Assembly: GCA_026129865.1 (NCBI GenBank)
Contig: JAHCHG010000004.1
Coordinates: 186,001 to 250,000, forward strand
Length of the DNA: 64,000 nt
Reading direction: 5' to 3'
Source of the DNA: Pyrinomonadaceae bacterium
Lineage (GTDB): Bacteria > Acidobacteriota > Blastocatellia > Pyrinomonadales > Pyrinomonadaceae
Shown here piece by piece: positions 44,132-53,993 of this stretch. Every line of letters begins with the position of its first letter. Position 1 is the first letter of the stretch. Below the pieces are notes generated by a model. That model did not search any database. It was not told the DNA's origin and was given only the letters and a program-made list of their open reading frames with translations. The position numbers and the translations under genes are program-made.

Positions 44132-44535
44132 CGGCTGCATTTGAACCGCTGACATAAATACCAAAGCGGTACGCCGAAATGCGGTGATATGCGGAAAATT
44201 TCCGGTAAGAATTTTCTTGCGGACCGGACAGGAAATACTGTTCCGATCCCGTCTCGTACCGCCGTCATAACAAAGTTGCCGTCGACCCGTTTTTCTGGAC
44301 TTTTCCGGCACGGTTCGTAAGTGAGATCGTCGATCGATCGAATCTTCCAATTCGACCGGCGGTCACCGCGGGCGGTTCCGGATAAATATTATTAACCGGT
44401 AACAGCGCTTAAGAAAAATGTTCGAAAATATGCCGGTGAAAGTTGGTTTATTCGGTGGTTTAATACAGTGAAATTAAGGTTTTAGCTGTTTTGACTGCTT
44501 ATATTTCGGTGTTATTCTCTAGTGCGAGGAAAATT
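44132..44535. other. Gene-free region before yajQ
   Basis: About 400 bases contain no convincing gene. A short inverted repeat accgct/agcggt (44145-44150, 44165-44170) lies just after tatD. The minus strand holds a 75-codon frame that looks unstructured and has no ribosome site; it may be repeat-derived or decayed. The yajQ promoter must be near its end. Confidence 0.4.
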
Positions 44536-45033
44536 ATGGCAAAAGAAAACTCATTCGATATTGTTTCCAAAACCGACTATGCGGAAGTAGGCAACGCGAT
44601 AAATCAGACAAAAAAAGAGATCAGTCAACGGTTCGACTTCAAAGGCAGCAAAGCACTGGTCGAACTTCACCAAAACGATATAATTTTAAGCGCCGAAGAC
44701 GAAACAAAACTGAGAAATATGAACGATATTTTTCAAAGTAAACTCGTAAAACGCGGCATCGCTTTGAAAGCGATGGAATACGGCAAGGTCGAGCCGTCCG
44801 CCGGAGGAACGGTCAGACAGGTCGTTTCGATCCAGCAGGGAATTCCGACCGAAAAGGCGAAAGAGATCGTAAAGTTCATTAAGGAAGAGAAATTAAAGGT
44901 CCAGGCTTCGATTCAGGGAGATTCAGTGCGCGTTTCCGGCAAGGACCGCGACACGCTGCAGGATGTTATTGCGAAGCTGAAGTCAAAAGATTTTGGAATC
45001 GACATGAAGTTCGATAACTACCGAAGTAATTGA
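44536..45033 (+). CDS. yajQ: YajQ-family nucleotide-binding protein
   Basis: YajQ proteins are small cytoplasmic nucleic acid- or nucleotide-binding proteins; a homologue in Xanthomonas binds cyclic di-GMP. The sequence has ENSFDIVSKTDYAEVGNAIN, RFDFKGSKALVEL, a middle RQVVSIQQGIP, and a C-terminus SGKDRDTLQDVIAKLKSKD, all typical, in two ferredoxin-like halves. The start ATG at 44536 has GCGAGG upstream; fifteen further residues in the same frame upstream are not conserved. The length of 165 is usual. The polyprenyl synthase gene follows 10 bases later, so the two are probably co-transcribed. Confidence 0.93.
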   Translation: MAKENSFDIVSKTDYAEVGNAINQTKKEISQRFDFKGSKALVELHQNDIILSAEDETKLRNMNDIFQSKLVKRGIALKAMEYGKVEPSAGGTVRQVVSIQQGIPTEKAKEIVKFIKEEKLKVQASIQGDSVRVSGKDRDTLQDVIAKLKSKDFGIDMKFDNYRSN

Positions 45034-45043
45034 TCTCATAAAA

Positions 45044-46063
45044 ATGCAAAGTTTTTCGCCGATCAAAGAAAAATTAAATCCGGTAATTGCTGCAGAACGG
45101 GTATTCAGCCTGATCAAACACGAGCTTTCACTGGTTGAAAAGGAGTTTGCCCGGCAGGCTGAATCGAATGTACAGGTCATAAATTATCTGGGTTCGTACC
45201 TTCAAAAGTCTGGCGGAAAGCGCGTTCGACCGGCGCTTTCGATCCTTTCAAATTACGCCGTCGGCGGCGATAGTTCCGGTGAAAACTCGATTCGGATAGC
45301 GACGGTGATGGAATTTCTCCACACCGCAACATTGGTTCACGACGATATTATCGACAATGCGGACACGCGGCGAAACCGACCATCGGTCAACGCAAGGTTC
45401 GGCAACCAGGCGTCCGTGCTGATGGGCGATTGGTTGTACATGACCGCGTTTGAAACCAGTTTGACGGAACGTTCGCTTGAGATCCTGGACATCTTGACGC
45501 TGATCACGCGAAAAATGACCGAGGGCGAACTGATTCAGCTGACTACGCTTGGAAAATCGGACATTTCGCAGGACGAATATTTTGACATTATCCGCCGGAA
45601 GACTGCTTATCTCTTTTCCGCAAGCTGCGAGATTGGTGCGATTGTCGGAAGAGCGTCGCCGGACGAGCAAGCGGCATTGAAAAATTACGGTTTAAACCTC
45701 GGAACCGCGTTTCAGCTGGCTGATGATATTTTGGATTTCGTATCCGATGAAAAAGATCTCGGCAAGGCTACAGGTGCCGATCTTATCGAAGGAAAAGTAA
45801 CTTTACCGTTGATTCTTTTGCTCGCAGATCGTCCGGAAATGAAAGCGGATATTGAACGAATAATGATCGATGGAAACTATCAATCGTTCTCACGGTCGAA
45901 CCTTTTGGACGCGCTCGAATCGGGCGGATATCTTTCGCGAACGAGGAAACAGGCTTATCAATACGCAGAGCGAGCATTAAAAAATCTTGAAATTTTGCCG
46001 CAAACACGCTATCGTCAAGCTTTGGAGGAAATTCCTTCTTTCCTGATCGATCGAAAAAACTAG
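45044..46063 (+). CDS. Polyprenyl diphosphate synthase
   Basis: This trans-isoprenyl diphosphate synthase extends allylic diphosphates with isopentenyl diphosphate, usually giving the side chain of menaquinone or ubiquinone. The first Asp-rich motif is VHDDIIDNADTRR (DDxxD) and the second is LADDILDFVSDEKDLGK. The substrate lysine/Arg region is SGGKRVRPALSIL, and GKVTLPLILL is conserved near the C-terminus. The two residues before the first motif (TATLVHDD) are small, which fits long-chain products (seven to ten units). At 339 residues it is like octaprenyl/heptaprenyl synthase component II. It is 10 bases after yajQ. Confidence 0.93.
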   Translation: MQSFSPIKEKLNPVIAAERVFSLIKHELSLVEKEFARQAESNVQVINYLGSYLQKSGGKRVRPALSILSNYAVGGDSSGENSIRIATVMEFLHTATLVHDDIIDNADTRRNRPSVNARFGNQASVLMGDWLYMTAFETSLTERSLEILDILTLITRKMTEGELIQLTTLGKSDISQDEYFDIIRRKTAYLFSASCEIGAIVGRASPDEQAALKNYGLNLGTAFQLADDILDFVSDEKDLGKATGADLIEGKVTLPLILLLADRPEMKADIERIMIDGNYQSFSRSNLLDALESGGYLSRTRKQAYQYAERALKNLEILPQTRYRQALEEIPSFLIDRKN

Positions 46064-46075
46064 AGTCATTCGGTA

Positions 46076-46720
46076 ATGACCGCACGCTTCCGCAAGCAAT
46101 TTTCCGGTATGTTAAACGAAAATCTGATCGCGACATTAGAACAGAGCCTTCGCCAGACGCGCAATGCGCAGGGCAGGCTTGTCGGTCGTTTGCGCGAAGT
46201 CGAAACGGAAGCTGAAAGTCTTCGCCAGGAGATCGAAGCAATGGAAAACAGTGCGGCGCAGACCGAACAGGCGATCTATAGTCTTCTTGCAACAATGGGT
46301 TCGGGAAACAAATTATGGAAAGTGAACAAACCTCAGCAGAACGAACCGGAATATCGTCCGCAGGAAATCGACCAGAGTTCGCGAAATTCTCCGCCGCCGC
46401 AAAACTATAACCGCGGGGGATCCGTTTCCTACATAAATTCCAGAAATTCAGGTTCGCACGGACAAAATATCGAGCCGTTAAGCCACCGATTTTCAGATAG
46501 AACTATCACTCAGGCTTGCACTTTGCTGCTTCGCGAAGCGAGCCGTCCGCTTCATGTAAATGATCTATACACACAGCTTGTCGCCGGCGGATTTGAGTTT
46601 AAGGGAAATAATCCGACAATTTCGATCGCGGTTTCGCTAAACCGAAATCGCCGGTTTCGAAAGGTCGCGCCGGGAACTTTCGACCTGATCATGCGCGACG
46701 CTTCGCAAGCCGCATCGTAG
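46076..46720 (+). CDS. Coiled-coil protein with putative winged-helix (HARE-like) domain
   Basis: The protein was not assigned to a family. Residues about 12-70 form a long charged helix, probably coiled coil (LIATLEQSLRQTRNAQGRL, then EAESLRQEIEAME). A Pro/Asn/Ser-rich linker runs from about 80 to 140. The C-terminal 70 residues (TITQACTLLLREASRPLHVN then DLYTQLVAGGFEFKG and FRKVAPGTFDLI) look like a winged helix, close in pattern to the HARE-HTH domain found in RNA polymerase delta and some restriction enzymes. That suggests DNA or polymerase contact, but this is inference. The start is unclear (46076 or 46109); neither has a good ribosome site. Confidence 0.6.
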   Translation: MTARFRKQFSGMLNENLIATLEQSLRQTRNAQGRLVGRLREVETEAESLRQEIEAMENSAAQTEQAIYSLLATMGSGNKLWKVNKPQQNEPEYRPQEIDQSSRNSPPPQNYNRGGSVSYINSRNSGSHGQNIEPLSHRFSDRTITQACTLLLREASRPLHVNDLYTQLVAGGFEFKGNNPTISIAVSLNRNRRFRKVAPGTFDLIMRDASQAAS

Positions 46721-46763
46721 ATCTTAACCTGGTCTGCGTAATTTTTTAGAAAAGTTAAATAAA

Positions 46764-46798
46764 TTCCGCAGCATTTTTTCAAAGTAAGTGCTGCGGAA
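46764..46798 (+). terminator. Hairpin terminator
   Basis: ttccgcagca / tgctgcggaa is a perfect 10-base stem with a 15-base loop, about 45 bases after the winged-helix gene's stop. The following bases (cttgtcttta) are T-rich but interrupted, so it is probably a moderate terminator. Confidence 0.55.
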
Positions 46799-46871
46799 CT
46801 TGTCTTTATTAGGGATTTGAGCCAAGATTTCGACGTATTATTTAAGTCCGAGGTTTTATGAGGAAATGTTG

Positions 46872-48938
46872 ATGGAATCATCCAGAATTCTGAAAACGTC
46901 ATTGGTCGTTTTTGCATTTGTTTTAGTGGTTTCTGCCGGTGCTTTTGAAGCTTTCGCCCAAAAAGTTCGTCTCCGTGCGCAGATCAATCCGCCGTGTGCT
47001 ACGTCGTCGCGTTTAAAGTTTGCAGACATTTATGCGGACGGAAACATCGCCGTTCAGGGAAGTTATAACTGTCGCGGTGCGTTCATTTATGACATCTCAA
47101 ATCCGGATAATCCCGTATTGGCGAGCTGGTATAATCCGGGCGCTAACATTCAGTTTCTGGAAGCGATCGTCGTCGGAAATCGCGGATACTTTGGAAGCGG
47201 CAACGGATTCGGTGTTCACATAGTCGATCTGACCGATCCGTATAATCCGATTTTTCTCGGAAAAGTCGACGCGTCGAGCGGCAATGGTCATAATTCGATC
47301 CATGAAATGATGGTCTGGGGCAATTATCTGATCGAAAATTTTAACGGATTTTCGAGCAAGATAATCAAGTTCATCAATATCAGCAACCCTGCGAATCCCG
47401 TTTTTGTGCGCGATCTGAATCCGACGGAAGTTAACTGGGTTCACGCAATGCACATTCGCGGGAACAGAATGTTTACCTCGGGCTGGGGAAATTCATCAAA
47501 TCGCGCCAGAACCGAAATTTACGATATTTCAAACATCGCTTCTCAGGCGCCGACTCTTCTCGGGTTTATCGAAGATCAAACCAGCGTAACGGCAGGCAAC
47601 AGCATGCATTCGTCGTGGTCGAGCGAAGACGGAAATTATCTTTACAGCTGCCGCGAAACGACCAGCGGCAACGGCGATGTTCGTGTTTACAACATCACAA
47701 ATCCCGCACAGCCATTGCTTGTTAAAAGTATTCGAATGGACGATCTCGGTTTAAATGCAGTTACGCCGCATAATCCTGTGGTGGTTGGAAATTTGCTTTA
47801 TGTTGCCTGGTATCAAGCCGGATTGCAGGTCTTCGATATTTCGATTCCGTCCGATCCGAAGCGTGTAGGACAGTACGACACGTATCAACCCGTTTTTGCG
47901 CCCTCGGATGACGAAAAAGAACGTGCGCTGAACTCCGATCCGTGGGACATAGTTTGCGGAAGCGACGAACTGCAGAATATTTTGCCGACAACATATGACG
48001 GCAACTGGGCGGTTTATCCGTTTCTCGGTCAGGACACCGTTTTACTCGGCGATCTGACCAACGGCTTGATCGTTGTCGATGCAAGTCGAGTTATGGCGCC
48101 GGCGAAAAATCAAGTTTCGGATTTTGACGGCGACGGCAAAACGGATCTTTCCGTTTACCGCCCGCAGTCCGGGACGTGGTCGATCGAAAACAGTTCCAAT
48201 TCTAATTCGATTTCTACAAATTTCGGCTTGGCTGACGACAAACTGGTTTCCGGCGATTACGACGGTGACGGCAGATCGGACATTGCCGTTTGGAGACCGT
48301 CCACGGGCGTTTGGTACGTGCTGAAAAGCACCGGCGGATTTCTTGCGCAGCAATTTGGCGCCGCCGGAGATATTCCGGTTCCCGGCGATTTCGACGCGGA
48401 CGGTAAAACGGACCTGGCTGTTTGGCGACCTTCCACGGGCGTCTGGTACGTTCAGCAAAGCTCGCTTGGTGTCAGGATCGTAAAATGGGGTTCGACGAAC
48501 GATCTGCCGCTTGTCGGCGATTATGAGGGCGACGGAAAGGCGGATATGACGGTATTTCGACCTTCGACCGGCGTTTGGTATGTTTTGCGAAGCAGTTCTA
48601 GTCTTCCGATCGTAGTTCAGTTCGGATTGGGATCAGACAAACCGGTTTCAGCCGATTTTGACGGAGACGCGATTTCAGATTTTGCAGTTTACCGACCGTC
48701 CGAAGGCAACTGGTACATTCTGAGATCTGAGACCAATTCCATCAGCGTTATACGATTCGGAAGTTCCGCGGATACGCCGATTCCGTCTGATTTTGACGGC
48801 GACGGTAAAGCTGACATTGCCGTTTTCCGCGCGTCGGAAAACAACTGGTATCGTCTCGACAGTTCCAACGGAGCATTTAACGTCCGCGCCTTCGGGCAAT
48901 CTGGCGATCTTCCTTCGCCGGGATCGGCGCAGCCGTAA
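46872..48938 (+). CDS. Secreted LVIVD / FG-GAP repeat protein
   Basis: This protein is exported by a signal peptide (about 1-28, ending AFEAFAQ). The first half (about 30-410) has LVIVD-type repeats (GAFIYDISNPDNPVLASW; GVHIVDLTDPYNPIFLG; VRVYNITNPAQPLLV), which fold into a beta propeller. The second half (about 415-680) has six FG-GAP/VCBS units of about 45 residues with calcium-binding DFDGDGKTDLSVYRP, DYDGDGRSDIAVWRPSTGVWY and so on. Both are surface or extracellular modules for adhesion or substrate binding, and no catalytic residues are seen. The start is ATG 46872, with AGGAA six bases upstream; ATG 46866 is too close to that site. A strong terminator follows. Confidence 0.88.
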   Translation: MESSRILKTSLVVFAFVLVVSAGAFEAFAQKVRLRAQINPPCATSSRLKFADIYADGNIAVQGSYNCRGAFIYDISNPDNPVLASWYNPGANIQFLEAIVVGNRGYFGSGNGFGVHIVDLTDPYNPIFLGKVDASSGNGHNSIHEMMVWGNYLIENFNGFSSKIIKFINISNPANPVFVRDLNPTEVNWVHAMHIRGNRMFTSGWGNSSNRARTEIYDISNIASQAPTLLGFIEDQTSVTAGNSMHSSWSSEDGNYLYSCRETTSGNGDVRVYNITNPAQPLLVKSIRMDDLGLNAVTPHNPVVVGNLLYVAWYQAGLQVFDISIPSDPKRVGQYDTYQPVFAPSDDEKERALNSDPWDIVCGSDELQNILPTTYDGNWAVYPFLGQDTVLLGDLTNGLIVVDASRVMAPAKNQVSDFDGDGKTDLSVYRPQSGTWSIENSSNSNSISTNFGLADDKLVSGDYDGDGRSDIAVWRPSTGVWYVLKSTGGFLAQQFGAAGDIPVPGDFDADGKTDLAVWRPSTGVWYVQQSSLGVRIVKWGSTNDLPLVGDYEGDGKADMTVFRPSTGVWYVLRSSSSLPIVVQFGLGSDKPVSADFDGDAISDFAVYRPSEGNWYILRSETNSISVIRFGSSADTPIPSDFDGDGKADIAVFRASENNWYRLDSSNGAFNVRAFGQSGDLPSPGSAQP

Positions 48939-48958
48939 AAACATAATTGTTTTGATCT

Positions 48959-48999
48959 TAAAAAAGCCGTGCGGTTTTGCGCGGTTTTTTTTGTTTTTG
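48959..48999 (+). terminator. Intrinsic terminator
   Basis: aaaaaagccgtgc / gcgcggtttttttt forms a hairpin with a 6-base loop followed directly by a run of eight Ts. It ends the LVIVD/FG-GAP gene. Confidence 0.8.
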
Positions 49000-49014
49000 T
49001 CACAAAATGCCGGT

Positions 49015-49043
49015 TTGTAAACGGATCGAAAGTTACTTATAGT
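49015..49043 (+). promoter_or_regulatory. Sigma-70-type promoter for the acyl-CoA dehydrogenase
   Basis: TTGTAA (49015-49020) and TATAGT (49038-49043) are separated by exactly 17 bases and lie 32 bases before the acyl-CoA dehydrogenase start, just past the preceding terminator. Confidence 0.5.
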
Positions 49044-49074
49044 TTAGAAATATTTCACTGAAACCTTAGATTTT

Positions 49075-50220
49075 ATGAACTTTGTTCTGAACGACGAACA
49101 GGAACTTGTGCGGAATTCGGTCCGCGAGTTTGCTCAAAACGAAATTGCTCCGCTGGCTCGCGAATATGATGAGGAAGAGAAGTTTCCGCGAACGCAGCTT
49201 GACGGTTTGGCACAGCTCGGTCTGCTCGGGATGATCATTCCGGAAGAATACGGCGGCGCGGGATTCGACTCTGTTTCATATGCGCTTGCGCTCGAAGAAA
49301 TAGCGAAAGCCGACGCTTCCGTGGCGGTGATCGTCGGCGTAACGAACTCCGTTTGCTGTTATCCGATCCTTAGTTTTGGAACCGAGGAACAAAAGCAAAA
49401 ATATCTGAAGCCATTGGCGATGGGTGAAAAGCTTGGCGCATTTTGCCTTTCGGAACCTCAAGCCGGTTCGGACGCGACGAATTTGAAAACGCGCGGCGAG
49501 AAACGAGGCGATCATTATGTGATAAACGGAACAAAATCGTGGGTAACGAACGGCGGAGAAGCGGAAACGCACATCGTTATGGCGGTTACCGGCGAGAACG
49601 ACGGTCGATCGGAAATAACAGCTTTTATGGTTGAAAAAGATTCTGACGGGCTTTCGGTTTCTTCGGTCGAACATAAACTCGGACAGCGCGCTTCGAAAAC
49701 GACGGAGATGAGCTTTGTCGATGTCAATGTTCCGGCGGAAAATGTCCTCGGCGGCGTCGGCAGCGGAATGCGCGTCGCATTTAACAGTTTGGACAATGGA
49801 CGAATCGGAATTGGCGCGCTTTCGGTCGGCATTGCTCAAGCTGCGTTTGAAGAAGCGACTGCCTATGCAAAAGACCGAACCGCGTTCGGGCGTCCGATCG
49901 GTGATTTTCAGGCGATCAAATTTAAGCTTGCGGATATGGCGACCGAGATCGAAGCCGCACGGCTGCTGACTTTGCGCGCCGCGTCAATGAAGGACGCGAA
50001 TCACAAAAACACGAGTGTTTTTTCTTCGATGGCGAAGCTTTACGCTTCGGAGATCGCGAATAAAGTCTGCGCGGACGCGATCCAGATCCACGGCGGAAAC
50101 GGTTATTCACGCCATTACAATGTTGAAAAATATTATCGCGATGCGCGGATCACGACGATTTACGAAGGCACGAGTGAGATCCAGAGGATCGTTATTTCTA
50201 GAGGCATTTTGAAAGACTGA
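49075..50220 (+). CDS. Acyl-CoA dehydrogenase (short/branched-chain type)
   Basis: This flavoenzyme introduces a 2,3 double bond into acyl-CoA in fatty acid or branched-chain amino acid breakdown. The family domains follow in order: helical N-terminus (FVLNDEQELVRNSVREFA), middle barrel (FCLSEPQAGSDATNLKTRG; THIVMAVTG) and the C-terminal four-helix bundle. FAD-binding and catalytic positions are in RTAFGRPIGDFQAIKF, IQIHGGNGYSRHYNVEKYYRD and IYEGTSEIQR, where E364 is the expected catalytic base. The length of 381 fits butyryl/isobutyryl type enzymes. It appears to be a single gene with its own promoter. The acyl chain preference cannot be read from the sequence. Confidence 0.93.
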   Translation: MNFVLNDEQELVRNSVREFAQNEIAPLAREYDEEEKFPRTQLDGLAQLGLLGMIIPEEYGGAGFDSVSYALALEEIAKADASVAVIVGVTNSVCCYPILSFGTEEQKQKYLKPLAMGEKLGAFCLSEPQAGSDATNLKTRGEKRGDHYVINGTKSWVTNGGEAETHIVMAVTGENDGRSEITAFMVEKDSDGLSVSSVEHKLGQRASKTTEMSFVDVNVPAENVLGGVGSGMRVAFNSLDNGRIGIGALSVGIAQAAFEEATAYAKDRTAFGRPIGDFQAIKFKLADMATEIEAARLLTLRAASMKDANHKNTSVFSSMAKLYASEIANKVCADAIQIHGGNGYSRHYNVEKYYRDARITTIYEGTSEIQRIVISRGILKD

Positions 50221-50286
50221 TCTCCTTTGTTAAAAATTTGCGCGTTACCTAATTGAATCGAAATTTTTCGATGAAGGAGCAGCGCA

Positions 50287-51144
50287 ATGAAGCTTAATAT
50301 CCGAAACGCCGAGTCGTCGGATGCACCGGTTCTCGGACGCATTTGCTACGAAGCATTTTACAAGATTTCCGACGAGCATAATTTTCCGGCTGATTTTCCG
50401 ACGCCCGAAGTCGGCATCGGTCTTATTTCATCGCTGATCGAAAGAAACGACGTCTATTCGGTCGTTGCAGAGCTTGAAGGAAAGATCGTCGGAAGCAATT
50501 TTTTATGGAAAGGGAATTCGGTTGCCGGTGTGGGACCGATAACGATCGATCCCGGCGTTCAAAACCGGTCGGTCGGCAGATCGCTGATGGACGAAGTCTT
50601 GCTCCACGCGCAAATGAGAGGTTTTCTCTCAGTAAGGCTCGTTCAAGCGGCATATCATAATCGATCGCTTTCACTGTATTCAAAATTAGGTTTTAAGGTC
50701 GACGAACCGTTGTCGACTATTCAGGGTACAGCTATTAATAAGACAATTGACGGTTATCATGTTCGGGAAATGACAGATGATGATGTCGAAGATTGCGACC
50801 AGCTTTGCAGTCGCGTTCACGGACATACTCGTATTCGGGACATACGCGATGCGGTTGATCAAAAAACCGGAACTGTTGTTGAAAGCGATAACCGAATATC
50901 CGGCTATTCGACGACCGTCGGATATTTCGGTCACACAGTTGGCGAGTCGAACAATGATATTAAGGCGCTCATCGGCGCTGCAAGGGAATTTCCGGGACCA
51001 GGTTTTCTGCTTCCGACAAGGAACTTTGAAGTATTGTCGTGGTGTCTGGAAAATGGATTGCGGATAGTTCAGCCTTTAAATCTAATGAGCCGCGGTTTCT
51101 ATCAGGTGCCCCGCGGCGCATTTATGCCTTCGATACTTTTCTAA
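50287..51144 (+). CDS. GNAT-family N-acetyltransferase
   Basis: This protein contains a GCN5-type acetyltransferase domain at about 1-145, with the acetyl-CoA loop as VQNRSVGRSLMDEVL (Q/R-x-x-G-x-G/A pattern, here RSVGRS) and YHNRSLSLYSKLGF at the end of the fold. The second half (about 155-285; VREMTDDDVEDCDQLCSRVH) looks like a further GNAT-like or SCP2-like half without a clear acetyl-CoA loop, as in tandem GNAT proteins. The acceptor is unknown. AAGGAG lies 7 bases before the ATG. It converges on proS with 30 bases between. Confidence 0.85.
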   Translation: MKLNIRNAESSDAPVLGRICYEAFYKISDEHNFPADFPTPEVGIGLISSLIERNDVYSVVAELEGKIVGSNFLWKGNSVAGVGPITIDPGVQNRSVGRSLMDEVLLHAQMRGFLSVRLVQAAYHNRSLSLYSKLGFKVDEPLSTIQGTAINKTIDGYHVREMTDDDVEDCDQLCSRVHGHTRIRDIRDAVDQKTGTVVESDNRISGYSTTVGYFGHTVGESNNDIKALIGAAREFPGPGFLLPTRNFEVLSWCLENGLRIVQPLNLMSRGFYQVPRGAFMPSILF

Positions 51145-51174
51145 AGAAAGTAGAAGAAACGAAATTAATTTTTC

Positions 51175-52644
51175 TTAATAAGCCTTCGCAAAAACGACTC
51201 GTTTTGCCGAAGGCTTTCCTGAATAGACGTCCTCGCCGGCTTCCTCGACGGAATTCAGCGGAATGCAGCGGATGGTCGCTTTTGTTTCGGCTTTGATCTT
51301 TTCCTCCGTTTCCGCGCTGCCGTCCCAATGTGCTAAAACGAATCCTTTGTCGATCAATTCTTTAAATTCGTCCCACGAATCTGCGATATAAGTATTTTCG
51401 TCTCTAAATTTAAGCGCTTGATCGTAGATGTTCTGCTGAATTTCATCGAGCAAGTTCCGGATATATTCGGCGATGCCGTCGATCGATCTTGATTCCTTCG
51501 TTAGTGTGTCGCGGCGGGCGATCTCGATCGTGCCGTTTTCAAGATCGCGCATTCCTATAGCGAGCCGCACAGGAACTCCCTTCAATTCGTATTCGGCAAA
51601 TTTGTATCCGGGTTTGTATTTGTCGTCATCATCAAATTTCACCGAAATTCCGAGTAAACGCAGCTCATTAATTACCGGATCGACTTTCGCAGTTATTTGC
51701 GCCAGGTCTTCTTCTGCACGATAGATCGGCACGATGACGACCTGGATCGGCGCCAATTTCGGCGGAAGAACGAGTCCCTGATCGTCCGAATGAGCCATTA
51801 CGAGCGCGCCCATCAAACGTGTCGAAACGCCCCACGAGGTCGCCCAAGGATATTCGAGCTCGTTATCTTTGTTGACAAATTTTACGTCGAACGATTTAGC
51901 AAAATTCTGTCCAAGAAAATGCGAAGTTCCGGATTGCAAAGCTTTACCGTCCTGCATCAGGGCTTCGATGCAGTAGGTTTCCACGGCTCCGGCAAATCTT
52001 TCGGAAGGCGTTTTAACGCCCTGAATTACCGGCATCGCCATCCAATTTTCAGCAAACTCCGCGTAAACTCCCAACATTCTTTCAGCTTCTTCGATCGCTT
52101 CCTGTTCGGTCGCGTGCGCCGTATGACCTTCCTGCCAGAGAAATTCGGCGGTGCGAAGAAAAAGCCGTGTCCGCATCTCCCAACGGACGACATTCGCCCA
52201 TTGATTTATCAGGATCGGAAGATCGCGCCAGGACTGGATCCATCCCTTATAGCTATTCCAAATAACGGCTTCAGAAGTTGGGCGAACGATTAGTTCTTCT
52301 TCAAGTTTCGCTTCCGGATCGACGATCAGTCCTTTTCCGTCGGGATTATTTTTCAGCCGGTAATGCGTTACCACCGCACATTCCTTTGCAAAACCCTCAG
52401 CGTGTTCTTCTTCAAGCTCCAGAAAAGATTTCGGCACAAAAAGCGGAAAATACGCGTTTTGATGACCGGTTGCTTTGAACATATCGTCCAATGCACCCTG
52501 CATTTTTTCCCAGATCGCAAATCCGTAGGGTTTAATGACCATACAGCCGCGCACCGCGGAATTTTCCGCCAGATCGGCTCGCTTAACGATTTCGTTGTAC
52601 CACGCCGAATAATCTTCGCTTCGTTTTGGAAGTCCTTTACTCAT
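51175..52644 (-). CDS. proS: Prolyl-tRNA synthetase (eukaryote/archaeal type)
   Basis: This class II synthetase charges tRNA-Pro. It is the ProS type 3 form without the bacterial editing insertion. Motif 1 region reads [17 protein letters not shown], motif 2 contains [20 protein letters not shown], split as [11 protein letters not shown] and EFLWQEGH, and motif 3 is in [33 protein letters not shown] is a substrate loop. The anticodon-binding domain starts near [13 protein letters not shown], and the C-terminal tail ends in [16 protein letters not shown], a trimmed form of the archaeal zinc domain. The length of 489 is normal. It is divergent from proline dehydrogenase, which may be coincidence. 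Confidence 0.95.
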   Translation of the reverse strand: MSKGLPKRSEDYSAWYNEIVKRADLAENSAVRGCMVIKPYGFAIWEKMQGALDDMFKATGHQNAYFPLFVPKSFLELEEEHAEGFAKECAVVTHYRLKNNPDGKGLIVDPEAKLEEELIVRPTSEAVIWNSYKGWIQSWRDLPILINQWANVVRWEMRTRLFLRTAEFLWQEGHTAHATEQEAIEEAERMLGVYAEFAENWMAMPVIQGVKTPSERFAGAVETYCIEALMQDGKALQSGTSHFLGQNFAKSFDVKFVNKDNELEYPWATSWGVSTRLMGALVMAHSDDQGLVLPPKLAPIQVVIVPIYRAEEDLAQITAKVDPVINELRLLGISVKFDDDDKYKPGYKFAEYELKGVPVRLAIGMRDLENGTIEIARRDTLTKESRSIDGIAEYIRNLLDEIQQNIYDQALKFRDENTYIADSWDEFKELIDKGFVLAHWDGSAETEEKIKAETKATIRCIPLNSVEEAGEDVYSGKPSAKRVVFAKAY

Positions 52645-52752
52645 AATAATTTTCCGGTAATTCTGCTTATTTCAAATGTCGCTTAGCAAAGCTTTAAATG
52701 ATAATTGAAAAGCAGATTAGAAACAAAGCGCCGTCCGGGTAAATGCCGCCGC

Positions 52753-52783
52753 TTGAAACTGTCTGAATTCAAACGACTATGCT
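52753..52783 (+). promoter_or_regulatory. Possible promoter for proline dehydrogenase
   Basis: TTGAAA (52753-52758) and TATGCT (52778-52783) are 19 bases apart. The start codon at 52796 follows after only 12 bases with no ribosome site, so the transcript would be nearly leaderless. The wide spacing makes this tentative. Confidence 0.3.
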
Positions 52784-52795
52784 AAATTATTGTAG

Positions 52796-53974
52796 ATGAG
52801 CGAGTTTAAATTGAATTTCCGGGACACGGAAACCGCATTTGCAGACAAAACGACCGCCGAACTCCGCGAAAAATATCGTTTGTTTAAATTGATGAATTCG
52901 CCGGTGCTTAACCAGATCGCGACAACTTCGGCAAAGGTTGCGCTGGCGCTGCATTTGCCGGTCGAATGGTTGATCAAAAATACCATTTTCGAGCAGTTTT
53001 GCGGCGGCGAAAATATCGAAGAATGTCAACCGACGATCGAAAAACTTGGCAGATCGAACATTGGAACGATCCTCGATTATTCGGTGGAAGGGAAATCAGA
53101 CGAAGCAGATTTTGAAAGAACCAAGGAAGAAACTATCTTAAATTTAAAACGCGCAAAGAACGACGATAAAATTCCATTTGCGGTTTTCAAGGTGACGGGC
53201 ATTGCTCCGCTCGGGACGCTGGAAAAGATCAGTTTAGACGCAGATCTAAAAGATTCGAACAAGGTAAAGTGGGAAAACACCAAGCGCCGTGTAAATGAGA
53301 TCTGCGAATATGCGCACTCCATCGGTCAGCCGATATTTATTGACGCAGAAGAAACCTGGATCCAGCCTGCCATCGACGCTCTGGCGACCGAGATGATGGA
53401 ACTTTATAACCGCGAGCTTCCGATAGTTTTCAACACGGTTCAATTGTATCGCCGCGACCGGCTGGAATATTTGAAATCTTCGCATTTGGCGGCAAAGGAA
53501 AAAGATTATCGCTACGCAGTAAAACTTGTGCGCGGAGCCTATATGGAAAAAGAACGCGACCGCGCGAAAGAATACGGATATCCGTCGCCGATACAGCCGG
53601 ATAAAGCAGCGACCGACCGAGATTTTGACGCGGCGTGCAGATATTGTTTGGAAAATCTTGAGGAAATCACGTTCGTCGCCGGAACGCACAACGAAAAAAG
53701 CGTACAGGATCTTGTCGTCGATATGCATGCAAACGAAATTGCTTCAGATCATAAAAGCGTTTATTTTTCGCAGCTTTACGGCATGAGCGATAATCTATCG
53801 TATATTTTGGCAGGTAACGGCTACAACGTTTCGAAATACGTCCCGTACGGACCGGTTCGCGATGCAGTTCCGTATTTGATTCGTCGCGCCAAAGAAAATA
53901 CATCGGTCATGGGACAGGTCAGCCGCGAACTTGATCTGATCGAAAAAGAAATTTCCCGGAGAAACTCTAAATAG
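52796..53974 (+). CDS. Proline dehydrogenase
   Basis: This FAD enzyme oxidises proline to pyrroline-5-carboxylate. It is the monofunctional form of the PutA PRODH barrel, more like eukaryotic and Bacteroidota enzymes. Typical motifs are [68 protein letters not shown] (in part [15 protein letters not shown]), [11 protein letters not shown] and the C-terminal [21 protein letters not shown], which holds the paired Arg residues that bind proline. The length of 392 is typical. No pyrroline-5-carboxylate dehydrogenase is adjacent. lptB begins 19 bases later on the same strand. Confidence 0.94.
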   Translation: MSEFKLNFRDTETAFADKTTAELREKYRLFKLMNSPVLNQIATTSAKVALALHLPVEWLIKNTIFEQFCGGENIEECQPTIEKLGRSNIGTILDYSVEGKSDEADFERTKEETILNLKRAKNDDKIPFAVFKVTGIAPLGTLEKISLDADLKDSNKVKWENTKRRVNEICEYAHSIGQPIFIDAEETWIQPAIDALATEMMELYNRELPIVFNTVQLYRRDRLEYLKSSHLAAKEKDYRYAVKLVRGAYMEKERDRAKEYGYPSPIQPDKAATDRDFDAACRYCLENLEEITFVAGTHNEKSVQDLVVDMHANEIASDHKSVYFSQLYGMSDNLSYILAGNGYNVSKYVPYGPVRDAVPYLIRRAKENTSVMGQVSRELDLIEKEISRRNSK

Positions 53975-53993
53975 AAGTACCAAACAATTATTC

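Noticed and set aside
44123-44350. A 75-codon minus-strand frame after tatD
   Set aside because: No ribosome site, no domain, and low-complexity-like composition; kept only as a note in the intergenic entry.
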